From Bradyrhizobium altum (lineage in GTDB: Bacteria > Pseudomonadota > Alphaproteobacteria > Rhizobiales > Xanthobacteraceae), in the NCBI RefSeq assembly GCF_020889705.1, contig NZ_JACMYP010000041.1:1-42852 (forward strand): 42,852 nucleotides of DNA, read 5' to 3'. Numbering within the stretch: the first letter of the stretch is position 1; every line of letters starts with the position of its first letter. Shown piece after piece: positions 9,307 to 17,627 of this stretch. The translations under genes and the position numbers were made by a program. The notes under the pieces are model-generated. The model worked only from the letters and a program-made list of their open reading frames with translations, searched no databases and was not told the origin of the DNA.

Positions 9307-10295
9307 CCGAACTGACCGCGCCCAATGTCGTCGCCTCGTCGACCCGAACCGATCGGCGCCGCAAGCTGCTGCAGAACCTGCTGCGCGGCGAGCGGCCCTA
9401 CATGCTGTACATCGCCTTCGTCGTGCTGCTGGTCGTGTTCAGCCTGTCCTCGCCCTGGTTCCTGTCGATCGACAATTTCCTGAATATCGGACGTCAGACG
9501 ACGTTGGTGTCGATCATCGCGGTCGGCATGACCTTCGTGATCATCGCGCGTCAGATCGACCTGTCGGTCGCATCGACATTGGCGCTATCAGGCATGGCCG
9601 CGGCGCTCGCCATGAGCCAGATCAGCAACAGTTGGATCGTCGGCGCCGTCGCAGGGCTCGGGACTGGCGCGCTGGTCGGGTTGCTCAATGGCATCCTGAC
9701 CACGCAGCTTTCGATCCCGTCCTTCCTGGTGACGCTCGGCTCGCTGAGCATGGCGCGGGGCCTGGCGATGATGGTCACCAACACCAAGCCGGTCATCATC
9801 ACCAACGAGACATACTTTGCGATCTTCGGCGAAGGCACGTTCCTGGGCATTCCCGTTCCCATTGCCTGGACGCTGGCGGCGATGATCGTCGGCATCCTGC
9901 TGCTGCACTACAACGTGTTCGGCCGTCGCATCTATGCGGTCGGTGGCAATCCGACCGCGGCGCTCTATTCCGGCATCAACACCAAATGGGTGACGACGGC
10001 GGCCTTTGTGCTGACCGGCGCGCTGGCCGGGCTTGCGGCGCTGGTGCTGTCGGCGCGCTCGCATGCCGCGCGGCCCGACGTCGTGCAGGGGATGGAGCTC
10101 GACGTCATTGCCGCCGTGATCCTCGGTGGCTGCAGCCTGTTCGGCGGGCGCGGCTACATCCTGGGAACGCTGTTCGGCAGCCTCATCATCGGTACGCTCA
10201 ACAACGGTCTCGTGCTGCTCGGCGTCAGCTCGCCGATGCAGCTCGTCATCAAGGGAGCGATCATCGTGGCCGCGGTCGCCTTCACGAAACGCTAG
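9303..10295 (+). CDS. CUT2 sugar ABC transporter permease (RbsC-like)
   Basis: 330-residue hydrophobic inner-membrane protein of the RbsC/XylH family, with about eight to ten membrane segments (first around YMLYIAFVVLLVVFSLSSPW). Conserved features include VGMTFVIIARQIDLSV and the cytoplasmic coupling region near ELDVIAAVILGGCSLFGGRG, which contacts the ATPase. It starts inside the ATPase stop (ATGA overlap). Its TAG stop (10293-10295) lies in the sequence CTAGAGCGCAATCCGG, which looks like the border of a Bradyrhizobium palindromic repeat, so the native C-terminus may have been trimmed or reset by the element. Confidence 0.9.
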   Translation: MTELTAPNVVASSTRTDRRRKLLQNLLRGERPYMLYIAFVVLLVVFSLSSPWFLSIDNFLNIGRQTTLVSIIAVGMTFVIIARQIDLSVASTLALSGMAAALAMSQISNSWIVGAVAGLGTGALVGLLNGILTTQLSIPSFLVTLGSLSMARGLAMMVTNTKPVIITNETYFAIFGEGTFLGIPVPIAWTLAAMIVGILLLHYNVFGRRIYAVGGNPTAALYSGINTKWVTTAAFVLTGALAGLAALVLSARSHAARPDVVQGMELDVIAAVILGGCSLFGGRGYILGTLFGSLIIGTLNNGLVLLGVSSPMQLVIKGAIIVAAVAFTKR

Positions 10296-10318
10296 AGCGC
10301 AATCCGGAAAAGTGTAGG
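10291..10318. repeat. Truncated copy of a Bradyrhizobium-type interspersed element
   Basis: The 28 nt from GCTAGAGCGCAATCC to AAAAGTGT resemble, from memory, one end of a short intergenic repeat common in Bradyrhizobium genomes (consensus style CTAGAGC...ATCCGGAAAAGTG). Only a fragment remains, between the permease and binding-protein genes. It supplies the permease stop codon. Confidence 0.45.
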
Positions 10319-10369
10319 GGCAAGGTCGCCGGCCTCCGGTCAATCGGCGACCAAAAAAGGGAGGAAACA

Positions 10370-11520
10370 ATGAAGCCAATCTTGCGACAAACCCTGCCGC
10401 TGACCATGCTGATTGCGGCGACGGCCATTTCGATCGCGCCCTCGGCCCGTGCCGAAGTGCCGGCAAGCTGCGTCAAGGGCGTCGATCTCGCGACGCTTGG
10501 ACCGAAATCGATCGTCGGTCAGGGGCCGCACGGCGAGAAGGCCGCGTCGCCGGAGGTGCTCGCGCTGTCGGACGCCGACGCCGCCAAGATCAAGGAGAAG
10601 CATTCAAGGTCGGCATTTCCATGCAGACCGTCAACCTCGACTGGGCGCAGCTGCAGATCCAGGGCATCACCGATACGCTGAAGAAGTACGGCGTGACGGT
10701 GACCGGCGTCGCGTCCGCCGAATATCAGGTCGACAAGCAGATCGCCGACATCGAGAACACCATCCAGCAGCATCCGGACGGCATCATCTCGATCCCGGTG
10801 GATTTCACGGCGACCGCGCCGACCTACAAGAAGATCGCGAAGGCCGGCATCAAGCTCGTGCTGATGGACAGCATCCCGACCGGCCTCAAGCATCCGGAGG
10901 AATACGCCTCGATGATCTCGGCGGACAGCCAGGGTAACGGCCAGATCGCGGCCCAGATCCTGGCCTCGTGCGTGGCGCAGGGCGCGACCATCGGCCTCGT
11001 CAATTTCGGTGTTGACTATTTCAGCACCAACGAGCGCACCAAAGGTGTCCGCGAGTGGATGCAGAAGAACCGTCCCGACATCAAGATGAAGCAGGTCGAC
11101 TTCACCGATCCGCCGAAGGTGTCGCAGATCGCGGGTGACTTCCTCACCGGCAATCCGGACATCAAGGGTCTGTTCGCGGTCTGGGATCAGCCGGCGCTCG
11201 ATACGCTGAGCTCGATGCGCGCGCAGGGCATCGACATTCCGGTCACGACCGTCGATCTCGGCCTGCAATCGGCGATCGAGATCGCCAAGGGCGGTCCCTT
11301 GAAGGCGACCGGCTCGCAGCGCCCCTACGATCAGGGCGTCGCGGAAGCGATGGCGATGATGAACGCGCTGCTCGGCAAGGAAACGCCCGGCTGGATCGGC
11401 GTGCAGTCGCTGCCGGTGACGCAGTCGAACGTGCTGGAATCCTACAAGACGGTGTTCAAGAAGGAGCCGCCGCCGGAACTGACCGACGCCTGCAATAAGG
11501 CGAAGCCTGCCTGCAACTGA
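10370..11520 (+). pseudogene. CUT2 periplasmic sugar-binding protein (RbsB-like), frameshifted
   Basis: Periplasmic_binding_4-type receptor for the RbsABC-like importer. ATG 10370 follows GGGAGGAAACA. A signal peptide ends in SARA after about 28 residues. The mature part opens with an N-terminal extension (VPASCVKGVDLATLGPKSIV). The frame holds to about 10602 and then is lost. From 10604 the neighbouring frame reads FKVGISMQTVNLDWAQLQIQ and runs normally to TGA at 11520 through GIISIPVDFTATAPTYKKIA and GLFAVWDQPALDTL. Restoring one T (CATTC to CATTTC) rebuilds one 383-residue protein. Everything either side is well conserved, so this is a recent mutation or a sequence error. If real, the importer would lack its receptor. 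Confidence 0.85.
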
Positions 11521-11569
11521 GCCGCAGGAGTTCGATGCGTGGTCCCGTGAGCCCGCGCATCGTGAGCAG

Positions 11570-11605
11570 CCTGATCCGGGCGTGCCAGCCCCCGCTCGGA
11601 TCAGG
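11570..11605. terminator. Bidirectional terminator hairpin between convergent genes
   Basis: A 12-bp stem (11570-11581 with 11594-11605, one G-U pair, core CCTGATCCG/CGGATCAGG) with a 12-nt loop lies between the binding-protein gene and the convergent DeoR-family gene. It overlaps the stop codon of the latter. There is no U-tract, so Rho-independent action is uncertain. Confidence 0.5.
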
Positions 11606-12395
11606 TTGCGCTGGTCACGTACTCGACAGGAAGGCTGCGGAAGTGCTTGCGCATCTCCGATGACGCCGCGCCGCCGACGATGATCCGCGAGAACGCGCCG
11701 ATATCGGAGAAGAATGCCGACTTGAGACTGCCGAGCTTGCTCGCGTCGATCACCAGGGTGCTCTCCATCGCGGTCTCGATGACGGCCTGCTTGACCGCGA
11801 CCTCGTGAAAATTCGAGCAGCTCGCGCCGCGGGTCCAGTGCACGCCGCCCGCGGAGATGAAGGCCTTGTTGATCCCGAGCCTCCGCAGGTAGGACAGGCC
11901 GTCGTCCGACGCGAACGATTGCGACGAGGGATGATAGAGCCCGCCCATCAGCATCACCTGCGTGCCCGGCCGGTGCGTCACGATCGACGCCACGTTCATC
12001 GAATAGCAGATCACCGAGAGCGGCAGATCCTCGGGCAGGCAGTCCGCCAGCGACTGCATCGTGGTGCCGCAGTCGATGAAGATCGTATCGCCTTCGTTGA
12101 TGGAGGCGGCGGCAGCCCGGCAGGCGAGGCGCTTGTCCTGGGTGTGCTGGTCGATCTCCTGCTCGAACGTGTACTTGATGCCGGTCGGCGACGCCGCATT
12201 GACGACGTAGCCGCCGAGCAAAGCGAGCGCGGCCTCCGGACCGGCAAGGTCGCGCCGCACCGTCATTTCGGAAACCTTGAGGAGCTCGGCGGCGTCCTTC
12301 AGGTGCAGCGCACCACTCGATTCGACGGCGCGGCGTAGCCTCTGCAGGCGCTGGACGCGTGTCTCGCTTGGTCGTGCGTTGGAGGTTTCAGCCAT
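11601..12395 (-). CDS. DeoR-family transcriptional repressor of the deoxyribose locus
   Basis: 264-residue DeoR/GlpR-type regulator. The N-terminal winged helix-turn-helix has the family pattern LKDAAELLKVSEMTVRRDL (about residues 36-55). The C-terminal sugar-phosphate sensor (DeoRC) shows DTIFIDCGTTMQSLADCLP, QVMLMGGLYHPSSQSF, NKAFISAGGVHWTRG and STLVIDASKLGS. Such repressors release DNA on binding a phosphorylated sugar. In this locus deoxyribose-5-phosphate or a related ester is the natural candidate (inference). Two DeoR-like sites lie 48-85 nt upstream of its start, pointing to autoregulation and control of the divergent deoC operon. A second pair precedes the CUT2 operon. The ribosome site is weak. 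Confidence 0.9.
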   Translation of the reverse strand: MAETSNARPSETRVQRLQRLRRAVESSGALHLKDAAELLKVSEMTVRRDLAGPEAALALLGGYVVNAASPTGIKYTFEQEIDQHTQDKRLACRAAAASINEGDTIFIDCGTTMQSLADCLPEDLPLSVICYSMNVASIVTHRPGTQVMLMGGLYHPSSQSFASDDGLSYLRRLGINKAFISAGGVHWTRGASCSNFHEVAVKQAVIETAMESTLVIDASKLGSLKSAFFSDIGAFSRIIVGGAASSEMRKHFRSLPVEYVTSAT

Positions 12396-12442
12396 TTTGA
12401 TCGCCGAGCTTGCTTATCCGATTGACAATGATCTTACAATGT

Positions 12443-12480
12443 TGTGAGTTTATCAACATCTATTTGTTACAATAATAACA
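12443..12480. promoter_or_regulatory. Tandem DeoR-type operators between the repressor gene and deoC
   Basis: TGTTACAATAATAACA (12465-12480) is a perfect TGTTA-N6-TAACA, the arm structure of the E. coli DeoR operator. TGTGAGTTTATCAACA (12443-12458) keeps 8 of 10 arm bases and lies within a longer ATGTTG...CAACAT inverted repeat (12439-12459). The two start 22 bp apart in an AT-rich stretch serving the divergent repressor and deoC genes. A TTGACA lies at 12422-12427. Confidence 0.72.
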
Positions 12481-12633
12481 TCCAGTCCGGCGGGCTGATC
12501 CGGTGTCGAGACGATATCGTCCTCGGCAGGCGGCAAACCCGGCGGCAAGGTCAGGGGAGGATCACATGTTGCGATCGACACATTCAATCTATCTGGCCAC
12601 CTCGTCGATTCGCTAGGACCGCAAGGCGTTTCC

Positions 12634-13662
12634 ATGACGCAGAGCGTCTTCATCCAGAATCCGTCACCGTTGGCCGTGCAATCGCCTTCCCCGGGCGGCG
12701 AGCATTTGCATCCGCTGCCGCGCAACAGCGGCCGTGCGCTCGAGATGGATTGGGTCGACGACATCAGGATCAACCTGTCGGCCGCCGAACGGCGGGTCGC
12801 GAGCCTGCCAGGCCGGCGAACCGTGAAGAAGGACGCACAGGCGGGGTGGCTGCTCAAGGCGATCACCTGCATCGACCTGACGACGCTGAACGGCGACGAC
12901 ACGGCCGAACGAGTGAAGCGCCTCTGCGCCAAGGCCAAGGCGCCCGTGCGCGGCGACCTTCTCGAGCAGCTCGGCTTTGCAGGGCGCGAACTGCATACCG
13001 GAGCGGTGTGTGTCTACGATCGGTTCGTCGGCACCGCTGTCGAAGCGCTCGATGGATCCGGCATCCCTGTGGCCGCGGTCTCGACCGGGTTTCCCGCAGG
13101 CCTCGTGCCGCATGAGCTGAAACTGAAGGAGATCGAGGCGTCGGTCCGGAATGGCGCGCAGGAAATCGACATCGTCATCACGCGTGAGCACGTGCTGACC
13201 GGCGATTGGCGGGCGCTTTACGCCGAGGTCCGGGATTTCCGCGCGGTCTGCGACAACGCGCATCTGAAGACGATCCTGGCCACGGGTGACCTCAAGACGC
13301 TGCGCAATGTCGCCAAAGCCTCGATGGTCTGCATGATGGCCGGCGCCGACTTCATCAAGACCTCTACCGGCAAGGAAGGCGTCAACGCGACGCTGCCGGT
13401 GACGCTGGCGATGCTGCGGATGATCCGCCTCTATCAGGAGCGCACCGGCTACAAGATCGGCTTCAAGCCGGCCGGTGGCATCTCGACGGCAAAGGACGTG
13501 CTCAACTACCAGTTCCTGATGAAGGAGGAACTCGGACGCGACTGGCTCGAGCCGGATCTGTTCCGCATCGGCGCTTCCAGCCTGCTCGCCGACATCGAGC
13601 GGCAGCTCGAGCATCACGTGACCGGCCACTACTCGGCTTTCAACCGCCACCCCGTGGGATGA
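12634..13662 (+). CDS. deoC: Deoxyribose-phosphate aldolase
   Basis: Cleaves 2-deoxy-D-ribose-5-phosphate to glyceraldehyde-3-phosphate and acetaldehyde (class I aldolase, EC 4.1.2.4). The Schiff-base lysine is Lys242 in FIKTSTGKEGVNATLP. The second active-site lysine is in GFKPAGGIS and the conserved CIDLTTLNGDDT is present near residue 80. At 342 residues it is longer than the ~220-260 residue E. coli type. It belongs to the longer class with an N-terminal extension of about 60 residues, found in many alphaproteobacteria and eukaryotes. ATG 12634 gives that extension; the ribosome site is modest (AGGACCGCAAGG). It is the first gene downstream of the paired DeoR-like operators and lies 10 nt before the aldehyde dehydrogenase. 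Confidence 0.93.
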   Translation: MTQSVFIQNPSPLAVQSPSPGGEHLHPLPRNSGRALEMDWVDDIRINLSAAERRVASLPGRRTVKKDAQAGWLLKAITCIDLTTLNGDDTAERVKRLCAKAKAPVRGDLLEQLGFAGRELHTGAVCVYDRFVGTAVEALDGSGIPVAAVSTGFPAGLVPHELKLKEIEASVRNGAQEIDIVITREHVLTGDWRALYAEVRDFRAVCDNAHLKTILATGDLKTLRNVAKASMVCMMAGADFIKTSTGKEGVNATLPVTLAMLRMIRLYQERTGYKIGFKPAGGISTAKDVLNYQFLMKEELGRDWLEPDLFRIGASSLLADIERQLEHHVTGHYSAFNRHPVG

Positions 13663-13672
13663 GACTCCAGCG

Positions 13673-16060
13673 ATGAGCGTCGCCAATTATTTCGAGACCA
13701 TGGAGTATGGCCCCGCGCCTGAGGCGGACGGCGAGGCGCGCGCCTGGCTGGCGCGGCATGGCGCCACGTTCGGGCATTTCATCGCCGGCAAGTTCACAGC
13801 GCCGCATGCGGGCAAGCACCTCACGACAAGCGAACCTGCCAACGGCAAGGCGCTGGCGCGCATCGCGCAGGGCGACGCTGCCGACGTCGAGGCCGCGGTC
13901 AACGCCGCGCGCACCGCGCAGGCCGCATGGGCAAAGCTCGGCGGCCACGGCCGCGCGCGTCATCTCTATGCGTTGGCGCGCATGCTGCAGCGTCACGCCC
14001 GGCTGTTCGCCGTGCTGGAGGCGATCGACAATGGCAAGCCGATCCGGGAAACCCGCGATCTCGACGTGCCGCTCGCCGCGCGCCATTTCCTCTATCACGC
14101 CGGCTGGGCGCAGTTGCAGGACCGGGAGTTCGCCGATCAGGTGCCGATCGGCGTGATCGGGCAGATCATTCCGTGGAATTTCCCACTGCTGATGCTGGCG
14201 TGGAAGATTGCGCCGGCATTGGCCGCGGGCAACACGGTGGTGCTGAAGCCGGCGGAGTTCACCTCGCTCACGGCCCTGCTGTTCGCCGAGCTTTCGGCCG
14301 AGGCCGGCCTGCCGCCGGGCGTGCTGAACGTCGTCACCGGTGACGGTGCGACCGGTGCGTTACTGGTCGAAAATCCCGGTGTCGACAAGATCGCCTTCAC
14401 GGGTTCGACCGAGGTCGGGCGGTTGATCCGTCAATCGACCGCTGGGACCGGAAAATCGCTGACGCTGGAGCTCGGCGGCAAGTCGCCGTTCATAGTGTTC
14501 GACGATGCCGATCTCGATGGCGCCGTGGAAGGCGTGGTTGACGCCATCTGGTTCAACCAGGGCCAGGTCTGCTGCGCCGGCTCGCGGCTGCTGCTGCAGG
14601 AGGGGATTGCGGAGACCTTCCGCAGGCGCCTGATCCGCCGCATGGAGACGCTTCGCGTCGGCATGCCGCTCGACAAGGCGATCGATATGGGCGCGGTCGT
14701 CGCGCCGGTGCAGCTCGAGCGGATCAAGTCGCTGGTCGAGATCGGGGTGAAGGAAGGCGCCGAGAAATATCAGGCGTCCGGTGCGATGCCGACGGAAGGC
14801 TGCTTCTATCCGCCGACTTTGCTCTGGAACGTGCATCCGTCCTCGACGGTTGCGACCGAAGAGATCTTCGGCCCTGTCCTGGTGGCGATGACGTTCCGCA
14901 CGCCCGACGAGGCCGTGATGCTCGCCAACAACACGCGCTACGGCCTTGCCGCGAGCGTGTGGAGCGAGACGATCGGGCTGGCGCTCGACATCGCGCCGAA
15001 ACTCCTGGCCGGCGTGGTCTGGGTCAACGCGACCAATCTGTTCGATGCCAGCGTCGGCTTCGGCGGCTATCGCGAGTCTGGCTTCGGCCGCGAGGGCGGC
15101 CGTGAAGGCATGTATGAGTATCTCAAGCCGAAGGCCTGGAGCGGGCGCAAGGCCCGGCCCAAGCCATCGCCGCTGCCCACGGCGTCCGGCGCCAGCGCCG
15201 GCTTCGACGTGCCGCCGATCGATCGAACGGCCAAGCTGTTCGTCGGCGGCAAGCAGGTGCGTCCAGATGGCAATTATTCGCGCGCGGTGCTCTCGCCGAA
15301 GGGCCGGCGTCTCGGCGAGGCCGGCGAGGGCAATCGCAAGGATATCCGTAATGCGGTGGCTGCGGCGCGCTCCGCCGAGTCGTGGGCGCGGGCGACGGCG
15401 CATAATCGCGCCCAGATCCTCTACTATCTTGCCGAAAACCTTTCCGCGCGCGGCGACGAGTTCGCCCGGCGCATCGCCGACATGACCGGCCTCTCGGCAG
15501 CAAAGGCGCGCGCGGAAGTCGATGCGAGCATCGAGCGGTTGTTCAGCTATGGCGCCTGGGCCGACAAATTCGAGGGATCCATCCATGCGCCGCCGCTGCG
15601 CGGCGTGGCTCTCGCGATGCATGAGCCGATCGGCGTGGTCGGTGTCGCCTGTCCCGACGAGGCGCCGCTGCTCGGCTTCATCAGCTTGGTCGCGCCGCTG
15701 ATCGCGATGGGCAACCGGGTCGTCGCGGTGCCGAGCGAGCGGCATCCACTCGCCGCAACCGACTTCTACCAGGTGCTCGAGACTTCGGACGTACCGGGCG
15801 GCGTGGTCAACATCGTCACCGGCGATCGCGATGAACTGGTCAAGGTGCTTGCCGAGCATGACGATGTCGACGCGCTCTGGGCGTTTGGGTCGCAGGATGC
15901 CTCGACAGCGGCCGAACGGCTGTCTATCGGCAATCTCAAGCGGACGCTGGTCGATCATGGCCTTGCGCTCGACTGGTACGACAAGGCCGCGAGCGAGGGC
16001 CCGATCCTGCTCCGCCATGCCGTGCAGGTGAAGAACATCTGGATTCCGTATGGCGACTAG
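13673..16060 (+). CDS. Two-domain aldehyde dehydrogenase, ALDH16 type
   Basis: 795-residue protein with two aldehyde dehydrogenase folds in tandem. Domain 1 (about 1-490) is complete: PWNFP for NAD binding, catalytic Glu266 in LELGGKS, catalytic Cys300 in NQGQVCCAGSR and EIFGPVL. Domain 2 (about 520-795) keeps the fold (AVLSPKGRRLGEAGEGNRKD, EPIGVVGVACPDE) but has no GQxC segment or catalytic Cys and reads WAFGSQDASTAAERL where FTGS is expected. This architecture, with a non-catalytic second domain, defines ALDH16, described structurally from a marine alphaproteobacterium. The start follows deoC by 10 nt, so the natural substrate here is probably the acetaldehyde released by DeoC (inference). 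The TAG stop lies in the left border of a palindromic repeat. Confidence 0.9.
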   Translation: MSVANYFETMEYGPAPEADGEARAWLARHGATFGHFIAGKFTAPHAGKHLTTSEPANGKALARIAQGDAADVEAAVNAARTAQAAWAKLGGHGRARHLYALARMLQRHARLFAVLEAIDNGKPIRETRDLDVPLAARHFLYHAGWAQLQDREFADQVPIGVIGQIIPWNFPLLMLAWKIAPALAAGNTVVLKPAEFTSLTALLFAELSAEAGLPPGVLNVVTGDGATGALLVENPGVDKIAFTGSTEVGRLIRQSTAGTGKSLTLELGGKSPFIVFDDADLDGAVEGVVDAIWFNQGQVCCAGSRLLLQEGIAETFRRRLIRRMETLRVGMPLDKAIDMGAVVAPVQLERIKSLVEIGVKEGAEKYQASGAMPTEGCFYPPTLLWNVHPSSTVATEEIFGPVLVAMTFRTPDEAVMLANNTRYGLAASVWSETIGLALDIAPKLLAGVVWVNATNLFDASVGFGGYRESGFGREGGREGMYEYLKPKAWSGRKARPKPSPLPTASGASAGFDVPPIDRTAKLFVGGKQVRPDGNYSRAVLSPKGRRLGEAGEGNRKDIRNAVAAARSAESWARATAHNRAQILYYLAENLSARGDEFARRIADMTGLSAAKARAEVDASIERLFSYGAWADKFEGSIHAPPLRGVALAMHEPIGVVGVACPDEAPLLGFISLVAPLIAMGNRVVAVPSERHPLAATDFYQVLETSDVPGGVVNIVTGDRDELVKVLAEHDDVDALWAFGSQDASTAAERLSIGNLKRTLVDHGLALDWYDKAASEGPILLRHAVQVKNIWIPYGD

Positions 16061-16159
16061 AGCCTTTTCGAGCGAAGTGGGTACCGGTTCGCGTGAAGAA
16101 AACACGTCAAACAAGAACCGAGTGCCCCGTTCCGATCCAATCGGAACGGGGCGCTAGAG
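16057..16159. repeat. Bradyrhizobium-type palindromic interspersed element with strong hairpin
   Basis: This roughly 100-nt element starts CTAGAGC and ends GCGCTAGAG. It contains AGCGAAGTGGGTACCGG, GAAGAAAACACGTC and a 15-bp near-perfect stem (16122-16136 with 16140-16154, core CCCCGTTCCGAT/ATCGGAACGGGG, 3-nt loop). I recognise it as the short element scattered through Bradyrhizobium intergenic regions. It separates the ALDH16 gene from the mutarotase gene, supplies the ALDH stop codon, and its hairpin may attenuate transcription or protect the mRNA 3' end. Confidence 0.7.
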
Positions 16160-16237
16160 ACGTCACCTTGCGGTGATAGGGATGGGGATCCGGACCGTCA
16201 GAGTCCGGCAAGTTTGAAGACAAGGGAGGGACGCAAC

Positions 16238-16693
16238 ATGCTCAAGGGCATCAATCCACTGCTCAATGCTGACGTGCTCTACGCCCTGCGGGCGATCGGG
16301 CACGGCGATCGCCTAGTGGTGTGCGACACCAATTTTCCGGCCGACTCGATCGCGCGCCAGACCGTGCTTGGCAGGCTGCTGCGCATCGACAATGTGAGTG
16401 CCGCCAAAGCGGTCGAAGCAGTTCTCTCGGTGATGCCGCTCGATACATTTGTCGACGACGCCGCGATCCGTATGGAGATCGTCGGCCAGGCCCAGGACGT
16501 GCCTCCCGTGCAGCGTGAGGTGCAGGCCGCGATCGATCGCGCCGAAGGACGATCCTGGCCGCTCGTCGGTGTTGAGCGCCATGCCTTCTACGAGAAGGCC
16601 AAGACAGCCTACTGCGTGATTGCGACCGGCGAGCGGCGCTTCTATGGCTGCTTCCTGTTCAGCAAGGGCGTCATCGCGCCGGACGGGGAGTGA
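16238..16693 (+). CDS. FucU/RbsD-family sugar mutarotase
   Basis: 151-residue cytoplasmic protein of the RbsD/FucU family, which interconverts ring forms (pyranose/furanose) or anomers of free sugars so the kinase receives the right one. The start MLKGINPLLNADVLYALRAI and the signature GHGDRLVVCDTNFPA, with likely active-site His22 and Asp30, resemble FucU more than RbsD. The length also fits FucU (about 140-150). ATG 16238 follows a strong GGGAGGGA; an upstream in-frame ATG at 16214 lacks one. It precedes the sugar kinase by 4 nt, so the likely substrate is the sugar that kinase phosphorylates (deoxyribose or ribose, by context). Confidence 0.88.
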   Translation: MLKGINPLLNADVLYALRAIGHGDRLVVCDTNFPADSIARQTVLGRLLRIDNVSAAKAVEAVLSVMPLDTFVDDAAIRMEIVGQAQDVPPVQREVQAAIDRAEGRSWPLVGVERHAFYEKAKTAYCVIATGERRFYGCFLFSKGVIAPDGE

Positions 16694-16697
16694 CGAC

Positions 16698-17620
16698 ATG
16701 AGCAAGCATGGCGTCGCCGTCCTCGGTGTCTTCGTCGTCGACCTGGCGTTCCGCGCCGGCAACATGCCGGCGATCGGCGAGACGATCGCCGGATCGGGAT
16801 TCGCCATGGGACCCGGCGGCAAGGGATCCAACCAGGCTGTCGCGGCCGCGCGGGCCGGCGCCAGCGTGAGCTTCATCTCCCGGATCGGCAGCGACGCCTT
16901 CGGCGAGCTCGCGATCAAGACCTGGGAGGCCGAGGGAATCCGGCCGCGCGTGGCCAGGACGGCGGACGCGCCGACTGGAGCTGCGTTCATCTACGTCCAC
17001 GAGACGCGCGGCGATAACGCGATCATCGTGGTGCCAGGTGCGGCGGGCGGGATCGGCCCGGCCGATGTCGACGCGGTGGCGGACGCCATCCGCGACAGCC
17101 GCGTGTTCGTGACGCAGCTCGAGCAGCCGGTCGATGCGGCGCGGCGCGGGCTCGAGATCGCGCGCGCCGCCGGCAGCATCACCGTGTTCAACCCGGCGCC
17201 GCGATCAAGTTCGACTCTGGCCTGTTTGCGCTCTGCGATTATGTCGTCCCCAACGAGACCGAGGCCGAAGCGCTGACCGGCATCGCGGTCGGCGATCTCG
17301 CCGGCGCCCGCCGCGCCGGCGATGCCTTGCTGGCGAAAGGCGCCGGAACGGCGCTGATCACGCTCGGCGAGCGCGGCGCCTTATTTCACGCGCGGGACCG
17401 CTCGCTGCACGTGCCGCCCTTCGCCGCCGGCAAGGTGGTCGAAACCACCGGCGCAGGCGACGCCTTCGTCGGCGGCTTCGCGGCAGCGCTCGCTGACGGT
17501 GCCGATCCGCTGGAGGCTGCGCGGTTCGGTTCGGCCACGGCCGGAATCTCGGTGACGCGACCGGGCACCGCGCCTGCGATGCCGCGGCGTGCGGAGATCG
17601 ACGCGCTGCTGAAGGGATGA
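16698..17620 (+). pseudogene. PfkB-family sugar kinase (ribokinase/deoxyribokinase-like), frameshifted
   Basis: Ribokinase-type enzyme, ATP-dependent phosphorylation of a pentose at O5. The N-terminal PfkB signature GPGGKGSNQAVAAARAGA and the C-terminal one TTGAGDAFVGGF (catalytic Asp in GAGD) are both present but in different frames. From ATG 16698 the frame holds to FNPAP at about 17200. The next frame then gives AIKFDSGLFALCDYVVPNE and runs to TGA 17620. Restoring one G (GCGCCGCGATC to GCGCCGGCGATC) gives a normal 307-residue kinase. In a DeoR/DeoC locus it may be a deoxyribokinase making the DeoC substrate, or a ribokinase; sequence alone does not decide. It is either truly broken, which would cut the pathway, or a sequence error. 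Confidence 0.87.
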
Positions 17621-17627
17621 TCGCGCG

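Noticed and set aside
14360..16114. Long open minus-strand frame (584 codons) opposite the ALDH16 gene
   Set aside because: Shadow of a strongly conserved two-domain ALDH; composition typical of third-position GC bias.
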